Source: Galerina marginata (Eukaryota > Basidiomycota > Agaricomycetes > Agaricales > Galerinaceae). From it: a stretch of DNA of 64,000 nucleotides. The first letter of the stretch is position 1. Each line of letters begins with the position of its first letter. Below are positions 1-10,852 of this stretch, one piece after another. Where the stretch lies: contig JAECYW010000018.1 in assembly GCA_023014335.1 (NCBI GenBank), forward strand, positions 1,054,001 through 1,118,000, read 5' to 3'. The notes below the pieces were generated by a model. It searched no databases, was not told where the DNA came from, and saw only the letters and a program-made list of their open reading frames with translations. Position numbers and translations under genes: made by a program.

Positions 1-775
1 TCCGGCTGCGGTTCTACTGGACGATTCACCTGGTAAAGACTGGAAACAATAGTCCACGATGCGTTAAGTATCGGGTGCGCCTGATTTAGACCATCAGCCA
101 GGTTATCATGAAGGTCGGTATGCGTAAAGGTTAATATTGTACCTTGGAAAGCTGGTCCATAATAGCCTTAGTTGACTTCAAGACTTGTCCGAGTGTAGAA
201 ACAGTGCTCTCCACGCCGCTATTGCTTGACAGGCGAGAAACATCGGTGTCAACCTTATCCATGAATTCTTTGATGTGATGCTCCGATTTGGGAACGGAAG
301 ACAACTCTATCTTCATTTTGATAGGAATAGCGATGCCTTTCTTATCCTTCAGATCAACATTGGCGCCTAATTATGTTGTCTTCAAAGCGGGGCAGGTAAA
401 TCGCGAACAATGTACGCACTGTTTTCGAGCAAGTTTATGATATTCGCTTGATGCTGTCCCACAAGATCCTTCGCATCGATGGCGGTCCCGAATCCACGAT
501 AAACCATAATCTTCATCATTGACGACGTCTCGAACCATCTAATTCCAGAACTGAATATCAACCGAGACTATTCGTGAGAGAAAAACCCACATTTGATTGC
601 CTGTATTCCATTCCCATTTGAGAATTAAGGAGGCAGGGAGGTTTGGAGATTTTGCGACCTTCTTGTCGTCCACATAAAGCCACACAGAATATTGCGATCG
701 CATTTCCCGTTTCCTTTTAATGTCACCTTCAACTTCGACATCTAGACAGCTTGAGTTTAGTGAAAACGACGACAT
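1..775 (-). CDS. NLR-like STAND/NACHT protein, N-terminal exons (partial)
   Basis: This is the 5' end of a gene that leaves the window on the left. It starts at the ATG at 775. The first block (to about 545) reads as a C2-like beta domain. A second block (about 520-375) holds DLVGQHQANIINLLENSAYI. A third (to 143) contains NVDLKDKKGIAIPIKMKIEL followed by a helical stretch ending DQLSK. A GT-AG intron (142-81) joins it to an exon at 80-30 reading HPILNASWTIVSSLYQ. This order (C2-like domain, LKDKKGI linker, LGQVLKSTKAIMDQLSKV helix, ASWTIVSS) is what I know from the N-termini of Agaricomycete NACHT proteins; the NTPase itself would lie outside the window. The joins near 540 and 370 change frame without an obvious intron, so the gene may be damaged. 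Role by family: intracellular sensor of self/non-self; here that is inference. Confidence 0.6.
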
Positions 776-2338
776 TATATTACTATCGCGTACATACTTT
801 TGAGGAGCGCGCTAAGTAGCAAGGGTTTATTGGTCGCCATATCAAGTGAACAGAGAACTATGAGGGTAAGGGAGAAGAATAAGAAGGCTGAACGTGAACT
901 CTACGTGCAATGCCTCATTGCACAGCCGCATGTTAATGAGAAATATCTGCCGAGTTAGGGCGGTGCCATGACCATGTTGGATTTTTCAGAACTTTCAATC
1001 CGCGGGGCAAGAATTTCTCTTGCCCGCAAAAACCAACCAATTCAAGTACTTGATACACGTCAGGACAAAGCCGGTTAACGGCTCTTGCCGCTCTTCCGGC
1101 GTTGATCAGCAGGCACAAACTTCCAAATCCGGAAAATTCCTTTCGATCCGTTCGACCACGCGTAAATCACCTATTTCGGGCACTGCCAGTCAATGGATGC
1201 TTATGATTACTGATATACCTCGATTGGGGGTGAAGGGCATTTGCAGGCTTTAAATGCCCCCGACTGCCCCCGACATCTGGCCTTCCATCTGATTCTCCAG
1301 TGCATCCCACTGGAGTCCGTTGGTGTCCATCGGAATACATATACATGCTATGCCCAGTTTGGAACACTTTTACAGACAAGATTTATGGTCATTCCTACTC
1401 TTAACTAATTAGGCTTATAGCACTGATTTGCGAGGGAACCTCCCAGGTATTCGCATGCAGTGACACACATGTCGCGCAGTCTAATAATATAAGCGTCATT
1501 GCATGACATCTGTTAATGATTCTAATAGACACTCCAAAGGGCTCACATGCGTTCACGGCTAAGTATTCTTATTACATCCGAGTTACTTTCAGAGAGCCAC
1601 CGATTTTTAGGCTGGCGTCCGAGGTGTTCTGGAGGCAAGAGTCGAGGATAAAGAAATATAAGGAATTCCCCAACGTTTCGGGACTCGACAAACTACTGGC
1701 CGAGTTTTGGAGCCATTCATCCGATACACACTCTCGTAATTGTCAGGGTAAACTACTTTTTTTTCTACGCCGGCCTGTAGAAGGTGGTCCTATCTCGGAG
1801 AGTTTGTTGATTTGGGATTGTCCCATCGGCATTTTGCTCCGTGAGAGCCAGAGGGACTTTAAAATAATCTACTGTGATTCTCGTTATCCATAAGGCATAT
1901 GTGATAATCACATAAACCAATTCATTAGGGCACTACCTTCTGCAGGTTTCATGATCATGCTATAACTGAATTATTTCTCCTCTAAAACACTCAAGGCGTC
2001 TATAAAATCCAGTTTATGAAAGTCACCTTCCGTGGTTCCAGAGCAGAAACCCAAGACAGCTAGTCATGCCTTGGATCTTTTTCCCGCTACGCGTCAAACA
2101 AACACACAGGATAGCCGTTCCGGGGGAGCTGAAATTGGCACAATCTAGCACAGTCGCTGAAGTGATCGGGCAAGCAATGCCATGAAAAACTTGACAATGA
2201 GACAAATTGTTAAAACCACAACTTCTATTATTCGTCGAGCAAGATTAATAAATGTAGCAGACATATTTACCTCCGATGTGAGACTTGGTCGAAAATTATA
2301 GTCAACCATTTTGAAGGGCAATTAAGTTTTCTTGTAGC
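776..2338. other. No confident gene
   Basis: This stretch separates the NLR-like gene from the transposon. The longest open frame (1516-1893, +, 125 aa) has no recognisable motif and no intron signals I trust. A short hairpin, GGGCATTT...AAATGCCC, lies near 1228-1258. I see no RNA gene. Confidence 0.4.
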
Positions 2339-2346
2339 GTATTGCC

Positions 2347-2469
2347 CAAGGGGCTTCCACCGGAGAAATCCGTGAAATCAACTGGTGCAGTCGGGTCGTG
2401 CGACTCAGGGCTTGATTTGATCTCGGCAAGTCTCGGCTTCCCAAAAGCGGTACGGATGTCGCATAGATT
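2347..2469. repeat. Left terminal inverted repeat of the 5.2-kb transposon
   Basis: It pairs with 7414-7536. The shared core GAAATCCGTGAAATCAACTG and CAGTCGGGTCGTGCGACTCA is identical in both; scattered mismatches increase toward the inner end. The outer neighbour 2339-2346 (GTATTGCC) is the target-site duplication. Confidence 0.9.
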
Positions 2470-2490
2470 ATCACGTAGATATCAATGAAC

Positions 2491-5400
2491 CTATTTCTTA
2501 TTCTTTTTCTTCCTCCCGCCCCCGCTGGTGACTGTCTGCGACCGTGGCCGCTTTTCCTTTTCCTTCGGTAACTGCTTCCTTGCAACTTCGAAGCCCTCGC
2601 TGTTAGGCATCCCACTTTCCTGTCTTGCATCAGCTGTTGCTTTCTCGGATACCTCCATACAACGCTCCTCCTGCCTCGAGATAAAGAGATCAACGGTGAG
2701 TTGCGCGGGAATATCAGGAAGCTTCCCACTGAAGACGGGGTCTGCAGCTTCCTCTGATTCAGCGGATGATTTGGTGGAATGGTGGGTAATGATGTGATAG
2801 ACGCAGTTGTATTTCCACACTGTGTGGGGTTGTCCAGACACCGACAATGGGCAGAGTGGGCAGTTAATCGGTACGTTCGTGCATGGTGAGCTGACTGTAG
2901 ACTGTTTGGCTGATTTATAACTCATTTTTTCATAGTGGTATGAACAGGTGGACTTGATTACCGGCGCGTTATGCTTTCCAGACGAGAGTTGTGTTCGGCA
3001 ATCTTCAAGCCCACAAAAGCCGCACGGATTAACACCAACCTGGTCAAAAGTTAAGTTAAAATTCATCTACATGTCAGCGAGTAACGGACCGCTTTTTTTA
3101 ATGGATTTTTCTCGACGATACGGCGCAGTGCCCAAAGGATATGATGTCCAACGTGATTCCGCATGTGGGTGATCTTTTTCTGAGCGCCGCATAGCTTGCA
3201 TGGAACTAAGTCCTTGCCGTCTAGTTTTCCTGCTGGTATAACCTCCGGGGGTACGTTTTTGACATAGAATTGGCTTGCCCCTTTTGACGGCTCGTTAGCG
3301 GGAGTGTATTTACTATCGTGTATGCCAAAGTAACACATACCGGTAAGATCTCGATATGGTAGCGATTCTGCGTTAACAATCTGTGGCAGGGCTTCAATGT
3401 TTCCAACCAAATCATTGGTTTCGGGATCGAGATTTTCCCAAGATATCTTAACCGCCTTTTCGAGTTGCAAAGTCGGTAGCTTCCACGTTGTTGTCGGCAC
3501 TGCTGAGTCCTCATTTGACGAGACTTGGAGTGGCAAAGGTGATAGAGGTGTTAGAAGTGCAGAGGGTACCTCAATAACGAACTGATTACGAGTTAAGCGA
3601 TCAGTCTTGGCCTTAACATCTAGTTTAACGTATCTTTTCGACCATTCCCATACGTCAGGTCTGTTTGATTGTCGCATTTCCAGGATCTGACCCATAACCT
3701 GAATTTTGTGTGCAGCGCTGCCAAGTTTCTCGACTTCAAGAGCTGTTAGAAGATCCTTGCCGTTTTCAATTCGGAAGCCTCCGATCTCGAATACTGATAA
3801 ACAGATTTGATCCCCAGATACGACCAACAGGGAAGCCAGATCTCCGGACTTGATCAGATTGGCCCCTCCGTCGAGACCGCCAATGTCGAATGGATCGAAG
3901 ACATTTTCAAACTTTGTCGCCGTTCGAAAAGTTTCCATTGCTACGCCTTGAGCGCGTAGAGGCCGTAATGTGACCTTTTTAGCCTTAGAATCCGCTGTAA
4001 GTTGAGCAACTATTGAGCTCTTCAGGTACGTCTTGCCATTTATTTCCAATGTCTTCGAAAATGTTTTTCCTAACACTTCGCCTGCCGCAGGATCGGGTTC
4101 CGGGGAGTCGGGAAAAAAGTCGTCAATCTCCATTCCATCTGGAAGTTCCTGCAGTTGTACCCCAACAGACTCGTCGGCTTCGATCGAGCTCGCTGTTGCT
4201 GCTATGTCCTGTTGAAATTCGGGAGTATGTGTGCCATTCTCTTCACTTCGAGCCTCGGATGAATAGACAGATGTAGGTGGGGATGACGAGGGTAATACAT
4301 CATCATCAATCACCATAGTGAGGAGATTAGGCACTCGGGATAATTGTGGGGTAGTTTCGCCATCACCAACTTGTCCTGGAATTGTCGGTAAAGAATCGCA
4401 AGCTTCTGGCACGGAAGGCGTGTTGTCGTTTGCAGCGACCTCGGTTTCCTCAACGACAGCCTGAATGTGAAGGTCCTCGTCGGTGAGCTGCCCGATATGA
4501 TCATCTTCAGATCGACTATCGTCTTTGGTAGATGTTGTACCAACATAGTCCCCGTTGGGTCGAAGCAAATCAAATCCAGGCTTCGAGAAGATTGTGCCGA
4601 AGTCCGGTGGTGTCTCATCTTCGAAGTATTCTTTGAGAAGATTAACGGCTTTTTGTCGCCCATTATCCCACTGAACACGTAGATCAACATTTCCAACGCG
4701 CGTATCTCCCTTCCATGATTTGGGATTGATGTGGTCCACTCCAAGTGTGCCTAAAATACTCAATCGACGGTGACCGCGGTCTAATTCGGGGTTTCGTTCG
4801 AATGCGCCGTCAATCAAGGTTGCAATGCTAAGCTTTTCGCATAACTGCTTGATGTCGAAATTTCGCGAGTGATCTTGAGTTCGAGTGTCACTGAAAAGGC
4901 CCTCGAGTCGGTCAGTTCCTTCTTGAATGATAAAAAAGGTGAGATCATTGTCGAGAAGCTGTAATCGCGCCACGGTGAACACGATGTTCTTGACAACAGC
5001 TTGAGAGTCAGCGTATAGAGCTCCCGTTAAGCAAGCTGCTCCATGCTTTAACCATAGAGCAGCAGCAAGATGTGCGTATGTTGATAGGGATTCAATTTGC
5101 TGCGAGAGTGACCAATCAATGGATATGAAGGGAAGTAGGAAATGTGAGAGGAATTGCCCAAAGAATGTGAGGCACCGCTGGCGGTGGAAATCGGATGGAG
5201 TCATATCAGGTGGACAGGTTTTTGGGCCCTTCATTGCGAGATGTTGCAATAAAGAGACAGCCTTCGGAACATTCTGCTTGTCTGCGGGATCTAAAAGCGC
5301 CCGTGCTTTGTCCACTGAGATTTTTGCAATCCGTGCAAGCTGGTAGAGAGTATCATGCGGCCGGATATTCGTTTCGAATAGCATGAACCCAAGAAGATTT

Positions 5401-7325
5401 CGAAGAAGAGTTGCAAATCCTATTAAAAATGAAGTCAAATTGAATGCGCGCCTAATTAACTAAATGTGACACACGTTTAAATATGTGCTTTGGATCGCAC
5501 GTTCCTACAATACCCTCTATAGAGGTGTATAAGTTTAGGCCGACGAGGTCCCGAAGAATTATTTCAATGCCGGAGTCCACGAGAAGCCGGTGGGTCATAC
5601 AGATGGCATGGCGGGCGCTTCTGAATGTGGAGTCACCATCACTTCCTAGCGCCCAGATTGGACCTGAAATGCTTTCGCCAAATTGGTGTGCTTTGTATGC
5701 ATCGAGAAGTATTCTAATCCATGCGCTCAATTCAGGACCTTTCTCTGTTTTATCAGAAGCGGAGACTACCAGTGGAACAGGTCTATAGTGGTCTGATCGG
5801 GCATATGGCGCAAGAGCGACAACAGTGGCATCACTTCCAAAACAGACTTTCTTGTCCGCGCTAGGTGGGTCAAAAAGTGCTGTTCGAATATCCTCCACAG
5901 ATTTGACATCGGAAACCTCGAGATTTACATTTTTTGAGTGTTCGCGACATAATCCAAGGACAGCATTCCGTTCTGGGCAATATTGGCATCGAGTATCAAG
6001 CGCTACACCATCAAACATGAAAATATTTCCAGGGATACCACCCGACGAAGCTTGTGGAGGAGCGGGTTTGACTTCCGGGTCTAAAAAACTGGTCATATTC
6101 GGATCAAACTCCTCTCTTGAAGGTATGCCGATGGATGCAAGAAGCTGGGGAATTTTAAAGTTCCTTCGCACAGTAGAAAGTGAAGCAAGGCCATGCGATT
6201 TCTGCAGTGCATATAGCAGGCGTGGACCGCCAATTGACTTCACGAGGAATGCAATATCAAGCTCGCGCTTCAAAAATCCTCCAGATGGTGAGTAGAGACC
6301 GGCGAGGGATTGCTCAATTAATGAGACAATAACTGCAGGGGAAGTACCTCTCCGTAGGGCTGCCGCAATAAGTCGACGAAGTCCAGCTACTTCATTGGAC
6401 CCTATGAGCATCATGATGCGCTTATAATCTGACAGTGTCTTTGACAGTGTGAGGTTCCGTCGAAGAAGATTCTCCACCTGAAATAAGCATCAGCAATGTA
6501 GGAAATTTCAGATCCAAAAGAGCTGGCCTTCGTTCGAAGTATTCGCAACTGCGCAGCCATCTTCTTCATGACCGCTTGCATTTGATCAGCAGAAAGATAC
6601 TCCCATGGTGTGTGTGCCTTTGCCTCTTGTGCTCTATCTACAAACTTTTGGAAACTGGCCGTATACTGGATGGTGTGACAGGCGCTACATGCTGCGTTGA
6701 CGTCGGTAGCAAATCCGGCGCATTTATCAGAGCGCAAGATAATGGTGTCATCCATACCAAACCCAAATGGCTTCCAGCCAACATCATTTCGCGTTTTGTG
6801 CTGCTGGTAAGGATATGTCGCCCAAACAGAGCCAGGTGTCCATTTGATGGCTGATCCTGGACACCGGATTTGTGGCTTTCTGACCGTTGGAGCTGGTGGC
6901 ATAGGCGCGTGCACATTGGTGTTATGGGATGGGTATTTAGGTTTTGGAGTATTCTGAACCTGCGGGACATTGTCTAGCCAAACTGAGCTGCTGGAAGGTA
7001 GAGGCGGGAGGACCCGTCTTGCCTCAGCTTCGCCCTCAGCCTAATCAGGACCAATAACCATAATAATCAAGACCAGTGAATAAAAACATTGGGTATTATC
7101 ACGCACCTCTAATAGTAACCTCTGACGGTCACAGCTTTTCTTTCCTCGATGATCAAATATTGCCCTCGGATGTGCTGTTTTTGTCAGAACAATTGTCAAT
7201 TTACATAAATCGCATTCTATACGATGCTTGTTGATAGTGAAATCAAAAACTGTCGTTAGGTGTGTCTTTCCATTTGGCCAGACTATTGTGACTGGTTTGG
7301 TTACTGAAGGTGTACGTCGAGGCAT
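2491..7325 (-). CDS. Transposase with zinc fingers, 5 exons, about 1,537 aa
   Basis: Exons 7325-7107, 7040-6528, 6477-5475, 5419-3090 and 3039-2491 join in phase to 4,614 nt without a stop. Introns are GT-AG except 6527-6478, which reads as GC-AG (AAG|GCCAGC ... TTTCAG). An N-terminal C-x2-C...H...C finger (CDLCKLTI ... DHRGKKSC) probably binds DNA. An RNase-H-like core is suggested by MFDGVALD (Asp about 400), ALGSDGDS (Asp about 524), CDPKHIFKR (about 572) and EGTDRLEGLF (Glu about 751). A C-terminal part has CKLCGAQ...HMRNHVGHHIL and CGFCGLEDC/CPLCP fingers and a lysine-rich tail. The order matches a large unnamed Agaricomycete family seen with transposons. Catalytic residues are inferred from spacing only. 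Nothing is visibly broken, so the protein may be functional. The tail after 3039 is normally the most conserved zinc-binding part of this family. Confidence 0.78.
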
Positions 7326-7413
7326 GGCTACATCGTAGTGAAAAGAGTATAATTCTCAGCATTCGAGCTACATCGAACAGCGATAATCTGGGCCGAAAGG
7401 GTAAGAGCTGTGT

Positions 7414-7536
7414 AATCTATGCGACGGATGTACCGCTTTGGGACAGCCGAGTATTGCCGAGATCACATCAAGCCCTGAGTCGCACGACCCGACTGCACCA
7501 GTTGATTTCACGGATTTCTCCGATGGACGCCCCCTG
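7414..7536. repeat. Right terminal inverted repeat of the 5.2-kb transposon
   Basis: Reverse complement of 2347-2469 with about a dozen mismatches. It ends ...CGATGGACGCCCCCTG and is followed directly by the second GTATTGCC copy (7537-7544). The transposase start codon (7325) lies about 90 bp inside it, so the repeat may also hold the promoter. Confidence 0.9.
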
Positions 7537-7544
7537 GTATTGCC

Positions 7545-8001
7545 TAGCCACCCGTTTTCATGCACTGACTAATTCGAAGAATCATCGTTATTATCTAATG
7601 AGAGTTGCATTTCCAAATTTGGAGGAGACCGCACTGGTGTGGCGTTTGTTACACGTGTATGTAGTTGGGTGAAATCACGAAGAAGCCTAACTTTGATACC
7701 AATGAAACGAGCTGTGAGCTCGAATAAGAACTCAAAATAACTTCGTAGATGGGAACTGCATCTGAATGACTCTCAAATCGCATTGGAGGCTTGCGATTGA
7801 TGAAATCTGATGTAATACGTGGGCGAAATAACCAGCAACCGCGAGGTGATGGAGCCGAGATCCTAACGTGCCAGTTGAGTCTGTGGAAGGGAAATAAGAG
7901 ATATTGGCATGCGGGTCACGCCAACGTTCACCCTAAGACATCAATTCAGATAAAATTCAAATGCATACCTAGAGAGGGGTATACCAAACCGGTTCCGGTA
8001 G
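7545..8001. other. Between transposon and reductase relic; no gene seen
   Basis: Only short open frames without motifs. The upstream adenylation domain expected for the reductase relic at 8002 is not present here in any frame I read, so the relic is truncated on its 5' side. Confidence 0.4.
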
Positions 8002-9935
8002 CTCGTTCAAACTGTTGACGAGACAAATAAGGTCACACCGTCATTCAGCAGGATTTTCAAGGAATTAATACTCTTTACCTCCCTGAGAAAACCCCTTCCT
8101 CGTGCAGGAAAAGGCACCGTCATGAGGAAGGCTGCCCTGGCTGCCTACCATGAAGAAATCAAGTCCCTGTACGTTTCCCAATAATACTTTTCCTGAATAT
8201 GGAGATTAATTTTTGTTCCATTTATGCAACTGTCGAATCGACTCTTAACACCGAAGCTCTTGACCCACCGCCGTCATAGTCAAAGGACGAAATCGAGAAG
8301 TGGCTACAGACTCAAGTTAAGGACATCACCTCCGGTAAATCCTTCGATGTCGCTGGAGACTTGTTCGAGCAAGGGTTGGATAGGTGACGTATTTCCTATG
8401 ATGGTCGTCCTTGAATGGTCATTTGACTAGATCCTGCCTAGTTTGAGTGTCTGCAATTACCCATCGATCAAAAAGTTGTCGAATTTCCTCGAGGCACTTG
8501 TCGTCAATCCCCACAGCGTTCTCACCACCACCAGCAGAACCGAACTCATCGAAGAGATTACCACCAGATATGCCGTCGGGCTTGAGCACCCGATTCCAGC
8601 GACTACCATCGCCAATGACGCAGTAGTCCTTCTTACGAGGACTACAGGAATTCTGGGGTCTCAAATACTTGAAACTCTCCTTCGCGATCCATCTGTTCCG
8701 AAGATATACGCACTTAATTGTGCATCAGGCGACGCACTCGCAAGGCATGTGGACCGTTTTGAGGACAGAGGCTTCGAGGTTAGCCTGCTGTCGAGAGAAA
8801 AATTAGTTTTCCTAGAGGGTGATTTGACCAAAAAGGATCTCGGTTTGCAGAAGGAAGTTTACGGCAAGGTTTTAATTCTCCTGTCCATCTAAAAAGCGAG
8901 GCTAACCAACGCGTTTTTCCAGTTACTGAACAACGTTACCGTCATTATCCACATTGCGTGGAAGCTGGACTTCAATTTGCAGCTCTCTTCATTCGAGCCA
9001 AATATTCGTGGCACCCGTAACCTCATCGATCTCGCCAGATCAACCGCCAGTGGAGCATTTACACTGCGGGCTTTGGCCTATATAATCAAGACAAATTCAC
9101 GATAAAATCAGTGTTTTTATAGGATTTGTCATCGTGAGGCTGTTCCTAAATAATCACCCATATAATCGCTGCTTTTATTGTAACAAATCTGTCAAAATGT
9201 CAGGATGTTTTAGACGCTGCGACGACCAAAATATGACTCTCGGAGCCGTAAAATTTTGAATATTGACCAGATATCTTAGATTTATGCCACTGGGGTTGTC
9301 TCAGACAGTCCCATGTACTTTTTTTGTAATAAAATGCACCGTATTTTTGAGTTACGACGAGTTTGATGGGATGACAAGATGTTAAGAAGCTGGTCTGATT
9401 ATATTGGAAATTATATAGTGATTTTATTTAAAACATATTCAACATATAAGACGATTGATTATATAGGCCAATGCCCGCAGTGTTACCAAGTTCCTGTTCA
9501 CCTCGTCAGTAGCATCTGCCAGTTCTTGGGAGAGCACCCGGCGCTTATCCAGAAGAGGTTCTTACCGATCCGAAGTTCGCTGTTGGCAGTGGTTACGGCC
9601 AAGCTAAATATATCGCTGAAAGAGTGAGAATCTGAGATGTCTTTTCTTCCGAAATGTGGGTTCGTCGTATTGACAAGTCGTTGATTTGTTGTAGATCCTG
9701 TCTATAAGCGGAATCCAAGCTACATCGTTCAGAATTGGACAGATTTCGGGTGGCCAGCCTAATGGTGCTGGACTGTTACTGACTGGGTGCACGTGCCGAT
9801 TCTTGTAAAATCCAGCATTGCTTTAAATGCGCTTCCGTCTATGATTGGGGTGAGTAGAAAATTTGGCTAGTCAACGCGATACTGACCGGCCCGTTTCGAC
9901 AGGCGTCATCGTGGGTGCCGATGCACGGGGTTTGA
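8002..9935 (+). pseudogene. NRPS-like adenylate reductase relic (end of A, T, R domains)
   Basis: Pieces follow in the right order. The end of an adenylation domain is at 8060-8168 (SRIFKELILFT, PLPRAGKGTVMRKAALAAYH). A carrier domain is at 8228-8386 (IEKWLQTQVKDITSGKSF). A thioester-reductase NAD-binding domain is at 8455-8868, continues after a clean GT-AG intron (8869-8922) with LNNVTVIIHIAWKLDFNLQL, and has the active-site stretch GYGQAKYIAER near 9580-9615. SSWVPM is at 9903-9923 after another intron. It is dead: a TAG interrupts the carrier (8277-8279), the carrier GLDS serine is arginine, the TGxxGxxG motif reads LTRTTGILGS, frameshifts lie near 9490-9560 and 9770, and a MITE sits inside. 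Intact relatives reduce carboxylic acids to aldehydes in secondary metabolism. Confidence 0.85.
9062..9482. mobile_element. MITE, 421 bp, TTA target duplication
   Basis: The ends form an inverted repeat of about 28 bp with one mismatch: CACTGCGGGC(T/A)TTGGCC continuing TATATAATCAA. TTA flanks both sides (9059-9061 and 9483-9485). The inside is AT-rich with no coding frame. It interrupts the reductase relic between LARSTASGA (about 9050) and KFLFTSSVAS (about 9490), which fixes its borders. A 3-bp TTA duplication points to the PIF/Harbinger group; that assignment is inference. It carries no transposase, so any mobility would need one supplied from elsewhere. Confidence 0.8.
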
Positions 9936-10852
9936 ATTGTGGGTTAATTACTGGAAGACTGCTGGACTGTTCGCATGACCTGTCGGCCGAGTATTTCTTT
10001 CTTCGTGGTTTGACCAATCAATCAACAGATGAGATTCTTAAAATTCTGTAATTGTACTGAAAGCAGGTTTTTAGAGTACAGCTGAATTGTTTGCTTACAA
10101 GTCGAGGGTGTGGTTTTTATCCCGCTCGGGTAGTGTTGGAATGAAATTTGAATCCTCTTGAGATATCAGGGTCCCCCGACTGCGCAAGACTGTTTCTCGT
10201 TCAATTGGTCCTGTTAACAGGACATGGAGCATTCAGAGTTGTATCCGAGAATGGGAAGAGGATTTAATTACCCTCTCCGCGGCCGAGCCAGAAATCCGTC
10301 CACACCTCATCCACTCTGTTTTTGCTCGTGACCAATGCGTCAGCCACTTGCATGGCAGCTGTGGTTCGAGATCAAGGCATACCCACCTACTTACATAGGT
10401 GACCGCGGATGACAAGATTGCTGTAGGTCGGCTGCTAGCCCTTGGACCATAGTGAAGCGGAATGTTGGACTCGTTCGAGGATGACCCTACGGCATATAGA
10501 ATGAGCAGTCAGCTTAAGTTGTAGATGAAATATTGGACTGGGAAGCAAAAGACTGTGGCAGAGAAAGATCGCCCCGCCAACCAACATATCAACCCATCAG
10601 GCCCAAGTCCCACGGTTCGCCAAATACAGAAGAACGATCTGGACTGGATGACCACAGCAGAAATCTTCCGCACCGTTGTCAGTTATCTAACGTGCCTGCT
10701 AGAATTATGTTTCTACCGCAAAATCTCATGACCAGGTATCGTACACGTCCTGGAGTATTTTCATATCAACTCATTATCACTAAAAAGCCGAGGAAAAACA
10801 ATCAAAAACGCTGCAACATAGCTTCCCCATGTACATCCCACTCGAATCTCCC
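9936..10852. other. Decayed sequence after the reductase relic
   Basis: No reductase C-terminus can be followed beyond SSWVPM. An open frame at 10214-10426 (+) contains CIREWEEDLITLSAAEPEIR and could be a leftover of the same gene, but I cannot prove it. A second frame at 10525-10731 has no motif. The region also contains the likely 3' UTR of the minus-strand gene ending at 10853. Confidence 0.35.

Larger units (their letters stand above)
2347..7536 (-). mobile_element. Complete DNA transposon, 5,190 bp, D-D-E transposase
   Basis: The element is bounded by imperfect inverted repeats of about 123 bp (2347-2469 and 7414-7536) that start CAAGGGGCTTCCACCGGAG on the left and CAGGGGGCGTCCATCGGAG on the reverse complement of the right. 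It is flanked by a perfect 8-bp direct repeat, GTATTGCC (2339-2346, 7537-7544). It holds one multi-exon gene that fills it from end to end on the minus strand. An 8-bp target-site duplication and CA(A/G)GG termini fit the hAT and P groups. The transposase carries a TDRLEGLF motif resembling the last acidic residue region of P/THAP9 transposases. I recognise the protein as an abundant unnamed Agaricomycete family but cannot assign a superfamily with certainty. Confidence 0.88.

Noticed and set aside
2322..2729. 135-aa minus-strand frame across the left transposon end
   Set aside because: It crosses the TIR and overlaps the last transposase exon in another frame; the matching frame at 7310-7672 is the mirrored TIR, not a shared protein.
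8002..9935. Functional secondary-metabolite gene
   Set aside because: Stop codon, frameshifts, lost carrier serine and an inserted MITE.
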